A program made the position numbers and the translations under genes. This document shows, piece after piece, positions 63,263-64,000 of a stretch of 64,000 bases of DNA. A model generated the notes under the pieces. The model saw nothing but the letters and a program-made list of their open reading frames with translations, did no database searches and was not told where the DNA came from. The DNA comes from Falsiphaeobacter marinintestinus (lineage in GTDB: Bacteria > Pseudomonadota > Alphaproteobacteria > Rhodobacterales > Rhodobacteraceae): assembly GCF_007923355.1 (NCBI RefSeq), contig NZ_VOGO01000001.1, positions 798,930 through 862,929 on the forward strand. Direction: 5' to 3'. Within the stretch, counting starts at the first letter, position 1. Each line of letters begins with the position of its first letter.

Positions 63263-64000
63263 TTGCCAGCAATTTTCACAATTCCCCGCAACAGCAGCTA
63301 TACGATTCTGGAGGCAATCGAAACGTTCAATAATGACCTCACCAACGAGTACATTTTGGTTTTCAACTCGAATGAGTTTACCGGCGGGGGAACTTTGGGT
63401 AATCAGTCAGTTCTCTTTTCATTTTTTGGCTCCGATCTGGACAATCAGCAGTTGGCCGGAGTGATTGACACATACACTTTTTCGATTGGCGGGCAACAAG
63501 TCGTTGAAATGAATGGCCTGAACATAACGTTGTACGCGCTTACGCTCGCATCTGTGTACGCGTCAGACGGAACCGACCCTGCCGCCGTCGAAAAACTTTT
63601 TCTCGACCGCGACTGGGAATTTCATCTCACCGATCAGAACGATATCGCAACGCAGGGAATGGCCTTCGGTCCCGGGAACACTTTCAATCCGATCGGAGAC
63701 GACATTTTTTGGGGGTATGGCGGAAACGACAACCTTTTCGGTGGTGATGGCGACGACACGATGCATGGCGGTAACGGTGCCGACATTCTAAGTGGCGGCG
63801 ACGGCGAAGATGAACTGAACGGGGACGATGGCGACGATACCTTGAATGGCGGCGACGGTGCTGACGAATTGTCTGGCAGCGACGGCAAGGATGAGCTTAA
63901 CGGCGACGACGGCAACGACGAGTTGGACGGCGGCGACGGCAAGGACAAGCTGAACGGCGGGGGCGGTAATGACACTCTGATTGGTGGCGGCGATAATGAC
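63263..64000 (+). CDS. RTX calcium-binding repeat protein (cut by window end)
   Basis: The frame opens at TTG 63263 with AAGGAAG 6 bases upstream and is still open at 64000, giving 246 residues so far. The first 145 residues (MPAIFTIPRNSSYTILEAIE ...) form an unfamiliar beta-rich domain without a signal peptide. From about residue 150 come at least eight RTX nonapeptide repeats (GGNGADILS, GGDGEDELN and so on), rich in Asp and Gly. This predicts a calcium-binding, type I secreted protein. The amino-terminal part is lower in GC than neighbouring genes. Confidence 0.82.
   Translation, partial: MPAIFTIPRNSSYTILEAIETFNNDLTNEYILVFNSNEFTGGGTLGNQSVLFSFFGSDLDNQQLAGVIDTYTFSIGGQQVVEMNGLNITLYALTLASVYASDGTDPAAVEKLFLDRDWEFHLTDQNDIATQGMAFGPGNTFNPIGDDIFWGYGGNDNLFGGDGDDTMHGGNGADILSGGDGEDELNGDDGDDTLNGGDGADELSGSDGKDELNGDDGNDELDGGDGKDKLNGGGGNDTLIGGGDND

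Noticed and set aside
63634..63975. Minus-strand Pro/Ser-rich repeat frame
   Set aside because: Reverse reading of the Asp/Gly RTX repeats at the window end, not a separate protein.

Overview
The window looks like a chromosomal stretch of a marine Rhodobacteraceae bacterium (Roseobacter group). The evidence is the high GC content, a phosphatidylcholine synthase, TGA-N9-TCA iron boxes, RTX-repeat proteins, and above all a nearly complete trimethylamine (TMA) / trimethylamine N-oxide (TMAO) catabolic locus of the kind known from Ruegeria and Roseovarius. I saw no rRNA or tRNA gene, CRISPR array, insertion sequence or prophage.

Region 1 (0-15 kb) is mostly housekeeping: a transaldolase, DUF484-xerC, phosphatidylcholine synthase, a GreA-like protein, a DNA repair methyltransferase, a fasciclin-RTX protein, ileS, a lipoprotein of lower GC, a VIT-type metal transporter, a methyltransferase, the ycjX / acetyltransferase / ycjF operon, and truA. 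An intergenic stretch at 776-1111 carries several strong hairpins.

Region 2 (15-20.8 kb) handles aromatic compounds. It has a feruloyl-CoA-synthetase-like enzyme overlapping its MarR regulator, gentisate dioxygenase coupled to a fumarylpyruvate hydrolase, aroQ, and a kynurenine-formamidase-like hydrolase.

Region 3 (20.8-30.4 kb) is a catabolic group of unknown substrate: a BKACE enzyme, acyl-CoA dehydrogenase, a TIGR03084 protein, an AtuA-family protein and a TetR regulator, divergent from a four-gene ATGA-coupled operon (flavin monooxygenase, BASS transporter, epimerase, short-chain dehydrogenase). Region 4 (30.5-34.5 kb) is copper efflux (copA-cueR with a MerR-type promoter) and a 3-hydroxyisobutyrate-dehydrogenase-like enzyme.

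Region 5 (34.7-57.5 kb) is the methylated-amine locus. TMAO enters through TmoXWV. TMA is oxidised to TMAO by Tmm. Tdm converts TMAO to dimethylamine and formaldehyde. DmmDABC converts dimethylamine to monomethylamine. GmaS and MgsABC convert monomethylamine through gamma-glutamylmethylamide to N-methylglutamate. An ammonium transporter and an undescribed 57-residue membrane protein sit in the middle. A GlxA-type AraC regulator and an XRE-cupin regulator flank the pathway genes. The N-methylglutamate dehydrogenase (MgdABCD) is not in the window. AT-rich promoter elements, including an exact CTATTTTTCA 10-mer at two promoters, recur at several of these promoters and may be a shared operator.

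Region 6 (57.5-64 kb) holds hemP facing an iron box, a Tat-exported metallo-hydrolase, an acyl-CoA ligase, a periplasmic rhodanese, a universal stress protein, an ABM-fold protein, an orphan ParA, and the start of an RTX protein cut by the window end. The first 121 bases hold only the upstream region of the first gene, with a Shine-Dalgarno near 111-116.
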